Below, one piece after another: positions 18,641 through 26,130 of a stretch of DNA of 62,954 nucleotides. The notes under the pieces are model-generated. The model worked only from the letters and a program-made list of their open reading frames with translations. It did not search any database and was not told the DNA's origin. Origin of the DNA: RGIG4097 sp937885645 (GTDB lineage Bacteria > Bacillota > Clostridia > Christensenellales > CAG-917); the NCBI GenBank assembly GCA_937885645.1, contig CALABJ010000006.1, forward strand, positions 1 through 62,954, given 5' to 3'. The stretch's first letter is position 1. Each line of letters opens with the position of its first letter. The translations under genes and the position numbers were made by a program.

Positions 18641-18957
18641 CTTGTCTTCTCCTGTTCTCCTTCTCTATCAAAATATTTAATGAAAAACTCATACAATTGC
18701 TTATTTAGTTTCCTTATGTATACTTCGGAATACCCCCAATCATTAGCTAATTCCACTTGCGTTCTATTTTGAATATACCTAGCTAAATAAATAGCGTATA
18801 TCTTTGCAGGTGCCATACGTATTGCGTTGCTATACTTTGCAATTTTATCTTCTAGGTGTTTATTAGGAATTACTTTGGTTCCTTCACGAAAATGGGTTAA
18901 CATCACATAAAAACACCTAATTTCATCTAAATCCTTTCGTATTTCTTGAATTGTCAT
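18637..18957 (-). CDS. Small HTH protein, paralogue of the next upstream gene
   Basis: 106 residues, RBS GAGGAGAGC. N-terminal helix (IRKDLDEIRCFY) followed by AIRMAPAKIY and a C-terminal helix-turn-helix-like stretch (VELANDWGYSEVYIRKLNK). The 98-residue neighbour has the same layout (IREDLNKIKYY, AIRKAHPKLY, VVAEDNDCSTTYVGKWIKN). Such small sigma-region-4/terminase-small-subunit-like HTH proteins are common early phage genes. Confidence 0.6.
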   Translation of the reverse strand: MTIQEIRKDLDEIRCFYVMLTHFREGTKVIPNKHLEDKIAKYSNAIRMAPAKIYAIYLARYIQNRTQVELANDWGYSEVYIRKLNKQLYEFFIKYFDREGEQEKTR

Positions 18958-18966
18958 ATGCTCTCC

Positions 18967-19263
18967 TCAATTAAGATTTTCCTGAAAATATGTATGCAGA
19001 TTCTTAATCCATTTGCCAACATATGTAGTGGAGCAATCATTATCTTCTGCAACAACTTCGTGTGTGTTGTTTAACACATATACACTTACGTAGAATTCAT
19101 AAAGTTTCGGGTGGGCTTTGCGAATTGCAATATTGTACTGTTCAAATAGTTCGGCGACATCATTCTTGCCGACATACTGCGCTACTCGGTCAAACCACTC
19201 CTTCTTTGAGTTGTAATATTTGATCTTATTTAAATCCTCTCTTATGGTTTCTATATCCTTCAT
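18967..19263 (-). CDS. Small HTH protein, first of a tandem pair
   Basis: 98 residues with AGGAACA upstream. Shares the order of motifs with the next gene (see 18637-18957), indicating tandem duplication. Predicted DNA-binding; target unknown. Confidence 0.6.
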   Translation of the reverse strand: MKDIETIREDLNKIKYYNSKKEWFDRVAQYVGKNDVAELFEQYNIAIRKAHPKLYEFYVSVYVLNNTHEVVAEDNDCSTTYVGKWIKNLHTYFQENLN

Positions 19264-19323
19264 TGTTCCTAGACAAAAAGTCCCTCCAATATTTAAGCGA
19301 CGAAAAATGCTAAATTTAATGGT

Positions 19324-19713
19324 CTAACCCAAAATTTTTTTCATTTTCTTAAAAATCCTATCCAAGCGTTGTGAAATCGCTGAATTTGATACTCCCAATT
19401 CGTTAGCAACCGCTGACTTAGTGCGCCCTAAATAAAATATTTGCTTTACTAACCATTGCTGATCTTGTGTTAACTGACACAACGATTTGGGAAGTTTTTC
19501 CAACATCGATTCCTTCCATGCATTCTCTTCTAGCACATTAGCTTCAAAATCCATACCAGCATCCATTAATGCTTCAAGGGATACTTGGTTTGACCTTGCT
19601 CGCCTTAATATGTTTTTGCTTTCGTTTTCCAACGCATTGTACAATTCAGCAAATTCATCGCTTACTTCTAATCGGTGAAATTCATTGCCATCAAAATACT
19701 GTATTGTTGCCAT
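19324..19713 (-). CDS. Sigma-region-4-like regulator of the element
   Basis: 129 residues. N-terminal half acidic (YFDGNEFHRLEVSDEF, AELYNALENESKNILRRAR). The C-terminal part is a sigma-70 region 4 module: LCQLTQDQQWLVKQIFYLGR, then KSAVANELGVSNSAISQRLD and a basic tail. It starts the long minus-strand gene run just after the terminator at 19805-19862, so it is a plausible activator of late genes, like phage ArpU/sigma-like late regulators. Start follows GGGAAAATATAA. Confidence 0.65.
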   Translation of the reverse strand: MATIQYFDGNEFHRLEVSDEFAELYNALENESKNILRRARSNQVSLEALMDAGMDFEANVLEENAWKESMLEKLPKSLCQLTQDQQWLVKQIFYLGRTKSAVANELGVSNSAISQRLDRIFKKMKKILG

Positions 19714-19804
19714 TTATATTTTCCCTTTTCCCCTTATGCCATGGGGGCTAGCGATTTTGTGAAATCGCATTAGGAAACTTAGGTATAGAACTAAATCAAG
19801 GCAT

Positions 19805-19860
19805 AAAAAAACTCCAGCAATAGACAAATCACCTAAATGATTTAGTTCTATTGCCAGAGT
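19805..19860 (-). terminator. Intrinsic terminator separating early and late blocks of the element
   Basis: On the minus strand ACTCTGGCAATAGA pairs with TCTATTGCTGGAGT (one mismatch) around a 22-base loop, followed by TTTTTTT. It ends transcription coming from the repressor and zinc-ribbon genes before the next block. Confidence 0.75.
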
Positions 19861-19863
19861 CCC

Positions 19864-19972
19864 TAATGATTCTTTGTCAAGTCCGACTTGCTCTTCTACA
19901 TATCAAAGATATGTATCGACAATTTTAGACAACGGGTAGATGCCCTTAATGGTTCTTTGCCAAGTCCGGCTT
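19864..19972. repeat. Two 26-bp direct repeats around a perfect palindrome (candidate origin)
   Basis: TAATGATTCTTTGTCAAGTC (start of the unit at 19864-19889) recurs as TAATGGTTCTTTGCCAAGTC at 19947-19972; 23 of 26 bases agree. Between them lies TACATATC-AAA-GATATGTA (19897-19915), a perfect 8-bp stem with a 3-base loop. Repeats plus hairpin in a gene-free stretch of an element with an HUH Rep suggest a nick site/origin, or a regulator-binding region. No gene is visible in 19714-20013. Confidence 0.55.
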
Positions 19973-20013
19973 TATTCTTCCGCTGTCGCAATATTATTCA
20001 GTTGTTAAAATGT

Positions 20014-20208
20014 TCAGTTGACTTTTTTATATTCAGTTTTAGATACCGCCTTGATGTTCATTGGCAGTGCATGGACGCCACCGTTGTTGTCTACTTGGCT
20101 TTCATACATCGCTTTGCATTTTGGACAACAAATTTCAATTTTACTGCCCAATTCTGCTCGACATAATTTCTGCCCACATTGAGGACAAACAATAATCATC
20201 TTGTACAT
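20014..20208 (-). CDS. Com-like zinc-ribbon protein
   Basis: 64 residues from the start at 20208 (AAAGGAG 13 bases upstream; an earlier in-frame ATG lacks a site). Two CxxC knuckles, CPQCGQKLC and CCPKCKAM, form a zinc ribbon like the phage Mu Com translational activator. A short tail follows with no other domain. It lies downstream of the LexA-like repressor and before a terminator, so it is probably an early gene. RNA or DNA binding likely, target unknown. Confidence 0.6.
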   Translation of the reverse strand: MYKMIIVCPQCGQKLCRAELGSKIEICCPKCKAMYESQVDNNGGVHALPMNIKAVSKTEYKKVN

Positions 20209-20357
20209 CTCATTCTTCACACTCCTTTCCCACAGTCTATACACGTTGTATTTGAAAAACTATATTGCTGGGGTTGGGAGCCACAAGCATAGTAATTCAC
20301 TGTATGGACCAATCTCATTCTTGTTTTTATTGCTTGAGATTAATGCAATTACGTAGA

Positions 20358-20990
20358 TTATCTAACCCTAGGAGTATGGATTACTTTATCTACTTTTCCT
20401 AAGATTTGACATCTCTTAACTACTATATCTTTGTAAACCTTATTGCCTTCAAAATCAACAGAGTCATTGCACGCACGAAGTATAACTCCGTCATTTTGTG
20501 GTAAATAAACCTTTGCAGTGGCTTTGTCGTCTATCAAAGCAATAACTATATCCCCGGCATTTGCATCATTTTGTTGGCGTACTATCATCAAGTCACCATC
20601 ATCAATACCTGCGTTTATCATTGAGTAACCAACTGCTCTCAAAATAAAATGGGGAGTGTTGCCAAACAACTCTACTGGCAAAGCATAGCTGCCCTCAATG
20701 TTTTCTACTGCCATTATAGGATTACCACAAGGACAGTCACCAACAATGGGAACAATATTGGTCTTACCAGACATAAATTGAGGCAAAACCTCGATGCCTT
20801 CATTGTAATTGATAAGACCACGTATGCTTAATTCCTTAACATATCTTTGGACTTTGTCTATAGAATTGCCATAAAAGTTTGGAAACGCTTTGCCAATCAC
20901 TCTCAAACTGGGGGCTTGTCCGTTTGTCTTTTGGTAATTGACAATGAACTCTTCCGTTACTTTTAATATCTGCTCATTGTAAGATCTCAT
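20358..20990 (-). CDS. LexA/S24-type self-cleaving repressor
   Basis: 210 residues from ATG 20990. N-terminal winged-helix region (residues 1-70, including APSLRVIGKAF and QRYVKELSIRGLI), then a S24 peptidase domain with cleavage site DCPCGNP (Cys88-Gly89), nucleophile Ser123 in VGYSMINAG and Lys160 in ATAKVYL. Cys-Gly cleavage is known from UmuD and some LexA relatives. The protein should repress the element and be inactivated when RecA filaments form after DNA damage. A consensus promoter (21042-21070) with a GGACACGCTGTCC palindrome just downstream (21019-21031) suggests autoregulation. It is probably the lysogeny switch of the element rather than the host LexA, given its position beside the integrase. 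Confidence 0.75.
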   Translation of the reverse strand: MRSYNEQILKVTEEFIVNYQKTNGQAPSLRVIGKAFPNFYGNSIDKVQRYVKELSIRGLINYNEGIEVLPQFMSGKTNIVPIVGDCPCGNPIMAVENIEGSYALPVELFGNTPHFILRAVGYSMINAGIDDGDLMIVRQQNDANAGDIVIALIDDKATAKVYLPQNDGVILRACNDSVDFEGNKVYKDIVVKRCQILGKVDKVIHTPRVR

Positions 20991-21018
20991 AGGTACGGTA
21001 TCTCTTTTTATTTTAGTA

Positions 21019-21031
21019 GGACACGCTGTCC
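21019..21031. promoter_or_regulatory. Palindromic operator GGACACGCTGTCC
   Basis: A 5-bp inverted repeat, GGACA with a 3-base centre then TGTCC on the minus strand, about 11 bases downstream of the -10 and 29 bp upstream of the repressor start. Placement fits autorepression by the LexA-like protein. I saw no second exact copy. Confidence 0.5.
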
Positions 21032-21041
21032 GTCTAAACAA

Positions 21042-21070
21042 AATATAATACTTTGCTATGGTCTTGTCAA
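21042..21070 (-). promoter_or_regulatory. Consensus promoter of the repressor
   Basis: On the minus strand TTGACA (21065-21070), 17-bp spacer, TATATT (21042-21047). Directs transcription into the LexA-like gene. Confidence 0.75.
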
Positions 21071-21094
21071 TAGTTTTTTGAGTATTTTTTTCTG

Positions 21095-21289
21095 TTATTT
21101 TTCAAGAAGATTTTTCGCTTTGTTAGATTTTCGCCTTTTCATATTTTTAGAAAGCATCGCACTAATAATTTCTTCATAAAAAATAGCTATCAGGGTGATT
21201 TCTGCTTCTGGTATCTGAGTAAAATCCATATCTTGATTTACATACAATTTTTTATTTGTTTGATTGTTTTTAATGGTAATTTCTCTCAT
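21095..21289 (-). CDS. Small hypothetical protein next to the repressor
   Basis: 64 residues with a strong site (AAGGAGTAAGAAA). Sequence MREITIKNNQTNKKLYVNQD and a basic C-terminus (KNMKRRKSNKAKNLLEK). It has a short hydrophobic centre (EITLIAIFYEEIISAML), not clearly a membrane helix. It lies between repressor and recombinase, the usual place for a small regulator, but nothing identifies it. Confidence 0.55.
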   Translation of the reverse strand: MREITIKNNQTNKKLYVNQDMDFTQIPEAEITLIAIFYEEIISAMLSKNMKRRKSNKAKNLLEK

Positions 21290-21348
21290 TTTCTTACTCC
21301 TTGACCTTGATGGCCAAAGAATATCAGTTCTAGGAGAGATGCGAAATA

Positions 21349-21403
21349 AACCAAAAATGAACTAAAACATAACCAAAACATAACTAAAACACAACTAAAC
21401 AAC
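21349..21403. repeat. Five tandem 11-bp repeats (AACYAAAACAT-like)
   Basis: Units start at 21349, 21360, 21371, 21382 and 21393: AACCAAAAATG, AACTAAAACAT, AACCAAAACAT, AACTAAAACAC, AACTAAACAAC. One unit per helical turn in the divergent region between the small gene (minus) and the recombinase (plus). Candidate binding array for a regulator or accessory recombination protein. Confidence 0.7.
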
Positions 21404-21450
21404 AACCCTTACATACCTCAACCACTGGAAAAATCACAACTTTCGGTGAG

Positions 21451-21609
21451 AATTCTTTCGCCCGTTGTTTTTAGCATAGGGATTGTCTTTTGAAAAGGGA
21501 ATTAAATTTTTGCTTATAACACCATTTTTATAACTAAAACGCAATAATTTCATTCTTTTTTCCTTGTCAAAAGCCAATCCCTATGCAACTTCGGGCTCAC
21601 GAAAGAATT
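21451..21609. repeat. Imperfect 48-bp inverted repeat upstream of the recombinase
   Basis: Left arm 21451-21498 and right arm 21562-21609 share AATTCTTTCG, GCATAGGGATTG and CTTTTGAMAAGG in inverted order with small differences and a few inserted bases. The 63-bp centre is AT-rich. Candidate attachment site half-sites for the adjacent serine recombinase, or a replication hairpin. Confidence 0.6.
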
Positions 21610-21766
21610 TAGTAATTGAGAGGTTGTGGAAAAGTTATGTATTGACCTATTGATGCGTGGTATAAACTGCTTGTTGGTTATTGCTATGTTGTTAATTGGT
21701 TTATTTTCTTAATTCAATCTCTTAATTACTATTTCTTCGAAATTATGAATTCGGAGGATTTTTTTT

Positions 21767-23257
21767 ATGAAAACGGCAGTTATTTACGCACGTTATTCGA
21801 GTGAAAGACAAACTGAACAATCTATTGAAGGACAAATGCGAGTATGTCATGAATATGCCAAAGAAAACGACATCTTAATCGTTGACACTTATATAGACCG
21901 TGCTATGTCTGGCACCAATGATCACCGTGCGGCATTTCAGCAAATGATGAAAGATAGCCACAAAAAAGCGTGGGATTATGTGCTCGTATATAAGTTAGAC
22001 CGCTTTTCTCGTGACAAATACGAAACCGCCATACACAGGAGAACACTCAAAAACAATGGAATCAAATTGGTTTCTGCAATGGAACGCATTCCGGATAGCC
22101 CAGAGGGCATTATTTTGGAGTCCCTATTGGAAGGCATGAACCAATACTATTCAGCTGAACTTTCTCAAAAAGTGAAACGTGGCCTAAGAGAATCAAGAAG
22201 TAAAGGAAATTTTACGGGCGGGAACCTTGTGTACGGATACAAAGTTGTTAACAAAAAAGTTGTTGTAGATGAGGAACAAGCTAAAATCATCAATCATATT
22301 TTCAACGAAGTCGCGAACGGCGTTCCTGCTTTCAAAATATTGGAAGATATCAACAATTCTGGCATCTTATTTAATGGCAGACCGTTATCCCGCTCGGTTT
22401 TTTACCGCATATTAAGTTGTGAAAAGTATCTAGGTATATATAGATATAAAGAGGAAGTATTTACCAATATTTATCCTCGAATCATATCAGACGAGTTATT
22501 TGCAAAAGTCAATGATAAATATAGACCGAACAGATATTGTAAAAACAAACCAGATACGACATATTTGCTCAGATTTAAATTGGTTTGCGGGCTTTGTGGC
22601 AAACAATTGCAATCAGATGCTGGAACAGCCCGTTCCGGCAAAGTAGAAAGGTATTATAAATGCGCTGGCAAAAAGGTAGACAAAAACTGCTCTCTTAAGC
22701 CCATCAAAAAAGAGTTCATAGAAAATACAATAGTAGATCTCCTGCTTACGTGCATTTCTAAAGAGTTTTTAGACCTTTTGGTAGACAAAATCTATGACCT
22801 TCATTATAAAAAAGCCGAAGATAAAACCATGCTAATTCTACTTAAAAGAGAGATGGAAACAATTACTACGTCTTTAAAAAATGTTATGCTTGCTATTGAA
22901 AGTGGAATCATCACCCAATCCACCAAAGAACGCTTAACGGAGTTGGAGTTGCAAAAGGCAGATTTGCAAAATAAAATCGCCTTTGAAGAAAGCAAGACAA
23001 AAACTCAAACAACCAAAAACGATATCAAAAAATACCTATTAAAAGCAATTTCAAAAGAACCACTCCAAATGATAAATTTACTCGTCAAAAAGGTGGTAGT
23101 CTTTGAAGACAGATTAGACATCTATTTGAACTACGAAGAAGGTTGTATGGAAAACAAATCTGGACAACCTATGGAAATCCTTAAAACCACTAAAATATAT
23201 GGATGCAAGGATAATCCGCAACTTAATACTGAGTACGATATTAGTATAAAAATATGA
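21767..23257 (+). CDS. Large serine recombinase (integrase)
   Basis: 496 residues, RBS CGGAGGATTT. Resolvase domain at the N-terminus with YARYSSERQ (catalytic Ser11), then DYVLVYKLDRFSRDKYE typical of this family. A recombinase domain with GNLVYGYKVV follows, then a zinc ribbon (LVCGLCGKQL ... YYKCAG ... NC) and a C-terminal coiled coil (residues ~350-440). Large serine recombinases insert and excise phages and integrative elements at att sites without host repair. Length and domain order are complete, so it should be active. It points away from the rest of the element and marks its right side. The excision partner is not recognised. Confidence 0.92.
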   Translation: MKTAVIYARYSSERQTEQSIEGQMRVCHEYAKENDILIVDTYIDRAMSGTNDHRAAFQQMMKDSHKKAWDYVLVYKLDRFSRDKYETAIHRRTLKNNGIKLVSAMERIPDSPEGIILESLLEGMNQYYSAELSQKVKRGLRESRSKGNFTGGNLVYGYKVVNKKVVVDEEQAKIINHIFNEVANGVPAFKILEDINNSGILFNGRPLSRSVFYRILSCEKYLGIYRYKEEVFTNIYPRIISDELFAKVNDKYRPNRYCKNKPDTTYLLRFKLVCGLCGKQLQSDAGTARSGKVERYYKCAGKKVDKNCSLKPIKKEFIENTIVDLLLTCISKEFLDLLVDKIYDLHYKKAEDKTMLILLKREMETITTSLKNVMLAIESGIITQSTKERLTELELQKADLQNKIAFEESKTKTQTTKNDIKKYLLKAISKEPLQMINLLVKKVVVFEDRLDIYLNYEEGCMENKSGQPMEILKTTKIYGCKDNPQLNTEYDISIKI

Positions 23258-23277
23258 TGTTTCTTAAGAGAAAAAAT

Positions 23278-23310
23278 AGGGGCAAAATCACATTTTTGCT
23301 CCTTTTTTTT
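23278..23310 (+). terminator. Terminator of the recombinase gene
   Basis: AGGGGCAAAA pairs with TTTTTGCTCCT (G-U included), followed by eight T. Confidence 0.7.
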
Positions 23311-23371
23311 GTTCAATTTAATATATCACATATATTAAAAGTTTTGGTTCAATAAAAATTTCGCTTATTCC

Positions 23372-23446
23372 GCCAAACAAAACCTAAACCGATACAGCGG
23401 TTTAGGTTTTTGTTTTACATGACGTTTCCAAATAGCAGGGATTTGA
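23372..23446. repeat. 75-bp direct repeat, copy A
   Basis: Matches 26131-26205 at about 67 of 75 positions by my count. Contains a hairpin AACCTAAACCG / CGGTTTAGGTT followed by TTTTGTTTTAC (terminator-like) and ends with the conserved AATAGCAGGGATTTGA. The two copies bracket the zinc-ribbon nuclease and HEPN-like genes. Confidence 0.85.
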
Positions 23447-23454
23447 ACGAAAGT

Positions 23455-23715
23455 GTTAAAAAAAAGATAGCCACCTATCTTTTTTAACGTTGACCGAAGG
23501 TCTTTGCGTGTCACTCAATTTGACAAGCACTTTTGACACGCAAAGAGCAAGAACAAATCCCTGCTTCTCTATCTTTGTTTCTCGGCGGAGAAATTGGGAT
23601 TTTGGTGCTTTGCACCTGTGCCATAACAATATGGCACTGAACCCTGCCACCGCCAGGCTGGCGCTTCACTCACGTATGCAAGCATACTCGTTCCGCTATT
23701 ACGGCACTTTGTGCC
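23455..23715. other. Palindrome-rich non-coding stretch
   Basis: Contains GTTAAAA...GATAG / CTATC...TTTTAAC (23455-23488), CTTTGCGTGTCA / TGACACGCAAAG (23502-23545), GGTGC-TTT-GCACC (23604-23616), GTGCCATA-ACAA-TATGGCAC (23618-23637), GTATGC-AA-GCATAC (23674-23687) and GGCAC-TTT-GTGCC (23703-23715). The phrase AGCAGGGATTTGAAC (23435-23449) returns inverted near 23550. A 90-codon reading frame crosses it but looks accidental. No gene supported. Confidence 0.6.
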
Positions 23716-23750
23716 TACAAATCCCTGAAGTCAAACAACAGATAAGACGA

Positions 23751-23779
23751 TTGAAAAAGTAGTGTTATTATGATATAAT
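23751..23779 (+). promoter_or_regulatory. Promoter of the zinc-ribbon nuclease gene
   Basis: TTGAAA (23751-23756), 17-bp spacer, perfect TATAAT (23774-23779), about 31 bp before the start codon. Confidence 0.7.
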
Positions 23780-23809
23780 ATTTTTAAGATTTTACAAAAG
23801 TTGGTAATT

Positions 23810-25276
23810 ATGTCTAATAAAAAAGAAAAAAAGTATTTAATAGATAACCCTACCTTAATGGCAGAATGGGATTGGGAAGAGAATAATAAAATAGGATTAA
23901 ATCCCAATCTTTTATCTTGTGGTTCTACAAAAAAAGCATTTTGGGTTTGTAAAAAAGGACATAAATGGTATGCATATATTAAGGATAGGAATAGAGGAAG
24001 TGAATGCCCATATTGTTCCAATAATAAAATACTTAAAGGTTTTAATGATTTAGCAACAATTAACCCAAAACTTGCAAAAGAATGGAATTATGAAAAAAAT
24101 AATGGATTAAATCCAAATATGGTAACATCAGGTAGTGACAAAAGAGTATGGTGGAAATGTGAAAAAGGTCACGAGTGGCTTGCCTATATTAAAACAAGAA
24201 ATAACGGAAGTGGCTGCCCATATTGTGCGGGGCAAAGAGCGATTAGTGGTTATAATGATATAGCAACAATTAACCCCAAGCTTGCAGAAGAATGGAATTA
24301 TATAAGAAATGGGGATTTGAAGCCAGAAAATTTTACTGCAAATAGTGGTAAAAAAGTCTGGTGGAAATGCGAAAAAGGTCACGAGTGGCAAGCTACTGTA
24401 AATGACCGAAGTAATGGCTATGGTTGCCCTTATTGTTCTGGTAGATATGCTATTAAAGGCGAAAACGATTTGGAGACAATTAACCCAAAACTTGCAAAAG
24501 AATGGAATTATGAAAGGAATGGAAATTTAATGCCTGAAGATTTTACGGTAGGTAGTCATCAAAAAGTCTGGTGGAAGTGTTCAAAAGGACACGAATGGCA
24601 AGCGACTATAGCCGATAGAAATAATGGGACAAATTGCCCTATTTGTTCAAAAGAATTACAAACCTCATTCCCCGAACAATCAATTTATTTTTATATAAAA
24701 AAATTATTTCCTGATGCTATTAATGGCGATAAACATTTAGGAATGGAATTTGATATTTTCATTCCGTCAATAAATATTGCTATAGAATATGATGGTATTT
24801 TTTGGCATAAAAACAAGCAAGCATTAGATGAAAGGAAAAATAAACTTTGTAAAGAAAATAACCTCCTTCTTATCAGGGTTAGAGAAGATAGTAAATGTGA
24901 TTGGATTGAAAACGATTATTTAAAAATTATTACTTGTGGAAGTTCAGATAATGGTTTAAAAAACGCATTAGAACTTTTAATGTCTTTCTTAAATAAGAAA
25001 ATTGATATCGATTTAAGTAGAGATCGCTCTGACATTTATTCTTTATTTATAAACGATCAAAAAATTAAATCTCTATTAAATTTAAATCCTCAACTAGCAG
25101 AAGAATGGAATTATGATAAAAATGGTAAACTTAAACCGGATATGGTTACTGCTAACAGCCATAAAAAAGTATGGTGGAAATGTGAAAAAGGACATGAATG
25201 GCAAGCAACAATAGCAGATAGAAATGCTGGAAGCGGTTGCCCTATTTGTTATAAGGAGAATAGAAAGAAAAAATGA
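23810..25276 (+). CDS. Repeated zinc-ribbon protein with embedded PD-(D/E)XK/VSR-like nuclease domain
   Basis: 488 residues from ATG 23810 (a TTG nine bases earlier is possible). Five copies of a ~60-residue zinc-binding unit (the DUF4379/treble-clef 'zinc-ribbon domain' type), each with EWNY..N, KVWWKCEKGHEWQA and a closing CPYC or CPIC; units 1-4 are contiguous and unit 5 is C-terminal. Between units 4 and 5 lies a nuclease-like domain: FPEQSIYFYI, GMEFDIFIPSINIAIEYDGI then FWH, resembling VSR/DUF559 endonucleases with E...D...E-x-D spacing. Such proteins are scattered in mobile and defence regions and may cut or bind nucleic acid. Very AT-rich. Own promoter and terminator. Domain calls good; biological role unknown. 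Confidence 0.7.
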   Translation: MSNKKEKKYLIDNPTLMAEWDWEENNKIGLNPNLLSCGSTKKAFWVCKKGHKWYAYIKDRNRGSECPYCSNNKILKGFNDLATINPKLAKEWNYEKNNGLNPNMVTSGSDKRVWWKCEKGHEWLAYIKTRNNGSGCPYCAGQRAISGYNDIATINPKLAEEWNYIRNGDLKPENFTANSGKKVWWKCEKGHEWQATVNDRSNGYGCPYCSGRYAIKGENDLETINPKLAKEWNYERNGNLMPEDFTVGSHQKVWWKCSKGHEWQATIADRNNGTNCPICSKELQTSFPEQSIYFYIKKLFPDAINGDKHLGMEFDIFIPSINIAIEYDGIFWHKNKQALDERKNKLCKENNLLLIRVREDSKCDWIENDYLKIITCGSSDNGLKNALELLMSFLNKKIDIDLSRDRSDIYSLFINDQKIKSLLNLNPQLAEEWNYDKNGKLKPDMVTANSHKKVWWKCEKGHEWQATIADRNAGSGCPICYKENRKKK

Positions 25277-25302
25277 AGAAATGAAAGACTAAGAGATTTT
25301 TT

Positions 25303-25331
25303 CAAAAGCATGTGGATATCTGCATGCTTTT
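25303..25331 (+). terminator. Terminator after the zinc-ribbon nuclease gene
   Basis: AAAAGCATG pairs with CATGCTTTT around a 10-base loop; the T-run is short. Confidence 0.6.
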
Positions 25332-25429
25332 ATATGATTCGGACGGAACTTATTATCTTTAATATAAAACCATGTAAGTTGGACCCTGTTAAGCGTCTTT
25401 AATCATAACTATTAAAAGGAAGAGCTTTT

Positions 25430-26044
25430 ATGATAGATGAGACATCATTGTTTTTAATTGATGAATATATAGATGAACTTGAATTTTTAGCAAATATTTA
25501 TCAACGAGATTTTAAAAAATTTTGTATTGAGATAGATGCGCTTTGTAATAAAAATTTAAAGAAAATAAAACCCAAAGCACTTGAGAGCGATGGAGAGCTG
25601 GTTTTTAAAAATTGTTGCGTGCGTTCTTTGTTTGAAGATAAGAAATATATTTATCTTTCAGGCATAATACAAAACATTATTTCTTTGTGGGAAAATCAAA
25701 TGAATGATTTTTATTTGTTATTTAAATGTAAGGACTATAACGAACTAAAAGATATCCTTGAAAAAGATAGTTATTATAAATTAGGAAAGACTGAAAATTT
25801 TAATCTCTATGAAATGAGACATGTGGGAAATTATTTAAAACATGGTCAATTTGGGGCTGCTGAAAAAGAATTAATTTCTATAAATTCAAAATATTACAAT
25901 AACAACGGACAAATTGGAGAGTTGAGAGGGGATTATTATAGGAGTAAACATTTGAACATATCGGGAACAGATATTGAATATTTTACAGGTCTGATTTTAA
26001 AGTTTTGGAAAGATGTTAAAAAATCCATTATTCAAAAAGGTTAA
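25430..26044 (+). CDS. HEPN-like hypothetical protein
   Basis: 204 residues, RBS AAAAGGAAGAGC. Predicted all-helical, with EMRHVGNYLKHGQ around residue 135, an R..xN..KH signature of the kind seen in HEPN nucleotide-binding/RNase domains. No other domain. It follows the zinc-ribbon nuclease gene within the same repeat-flanked block, separated by a terminator, so it may be independently expressed. HEPN proteins often act as abortive-infection RNases or toxins; no nucleotidyltransferase partner is adjacent. The family call is tentative, based on one motif and helical character. Confidence 0.5.
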   Translation: MIDETSLFLIDEYIDELEFLANIYQRDFKKFCIEIDALCNKNLKKIKPKALESDGELVFKNCCVRSLFEDKKYIYLSGIIQNIISLWENQMNDFYLLFKCKDYNELKDILEKDSYYKLGKTENFNLYEMRHVGNYLKHGQFGAAEKELISINSKYYNNNGQIGELRGDYYRSKHLNISGTDIEYFTGLILKFWKDVKKSIIQKG

Positions 26045-26130
26045 GTTCTCATTTATGTTAAATTCTTATAACAAAAATGAGTTTGTGGTGGTATATAAAT
26101 TCAAAAACAGAATACAATCACCATCTTCTC

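Noticed and set aside
23436..23575. tRNA gene or tRNA remnant (AGCAGGGATTTGAAC looks like a T arm)
   Set aside because: No matching acceptor, D or anticodon arms on either strand.
23490..23762. 90-codon plus-strand gene
   Set aside because: It runs through several palindromes, has no RBS or recognisable domain, and overlaps the promoter of the next gene.
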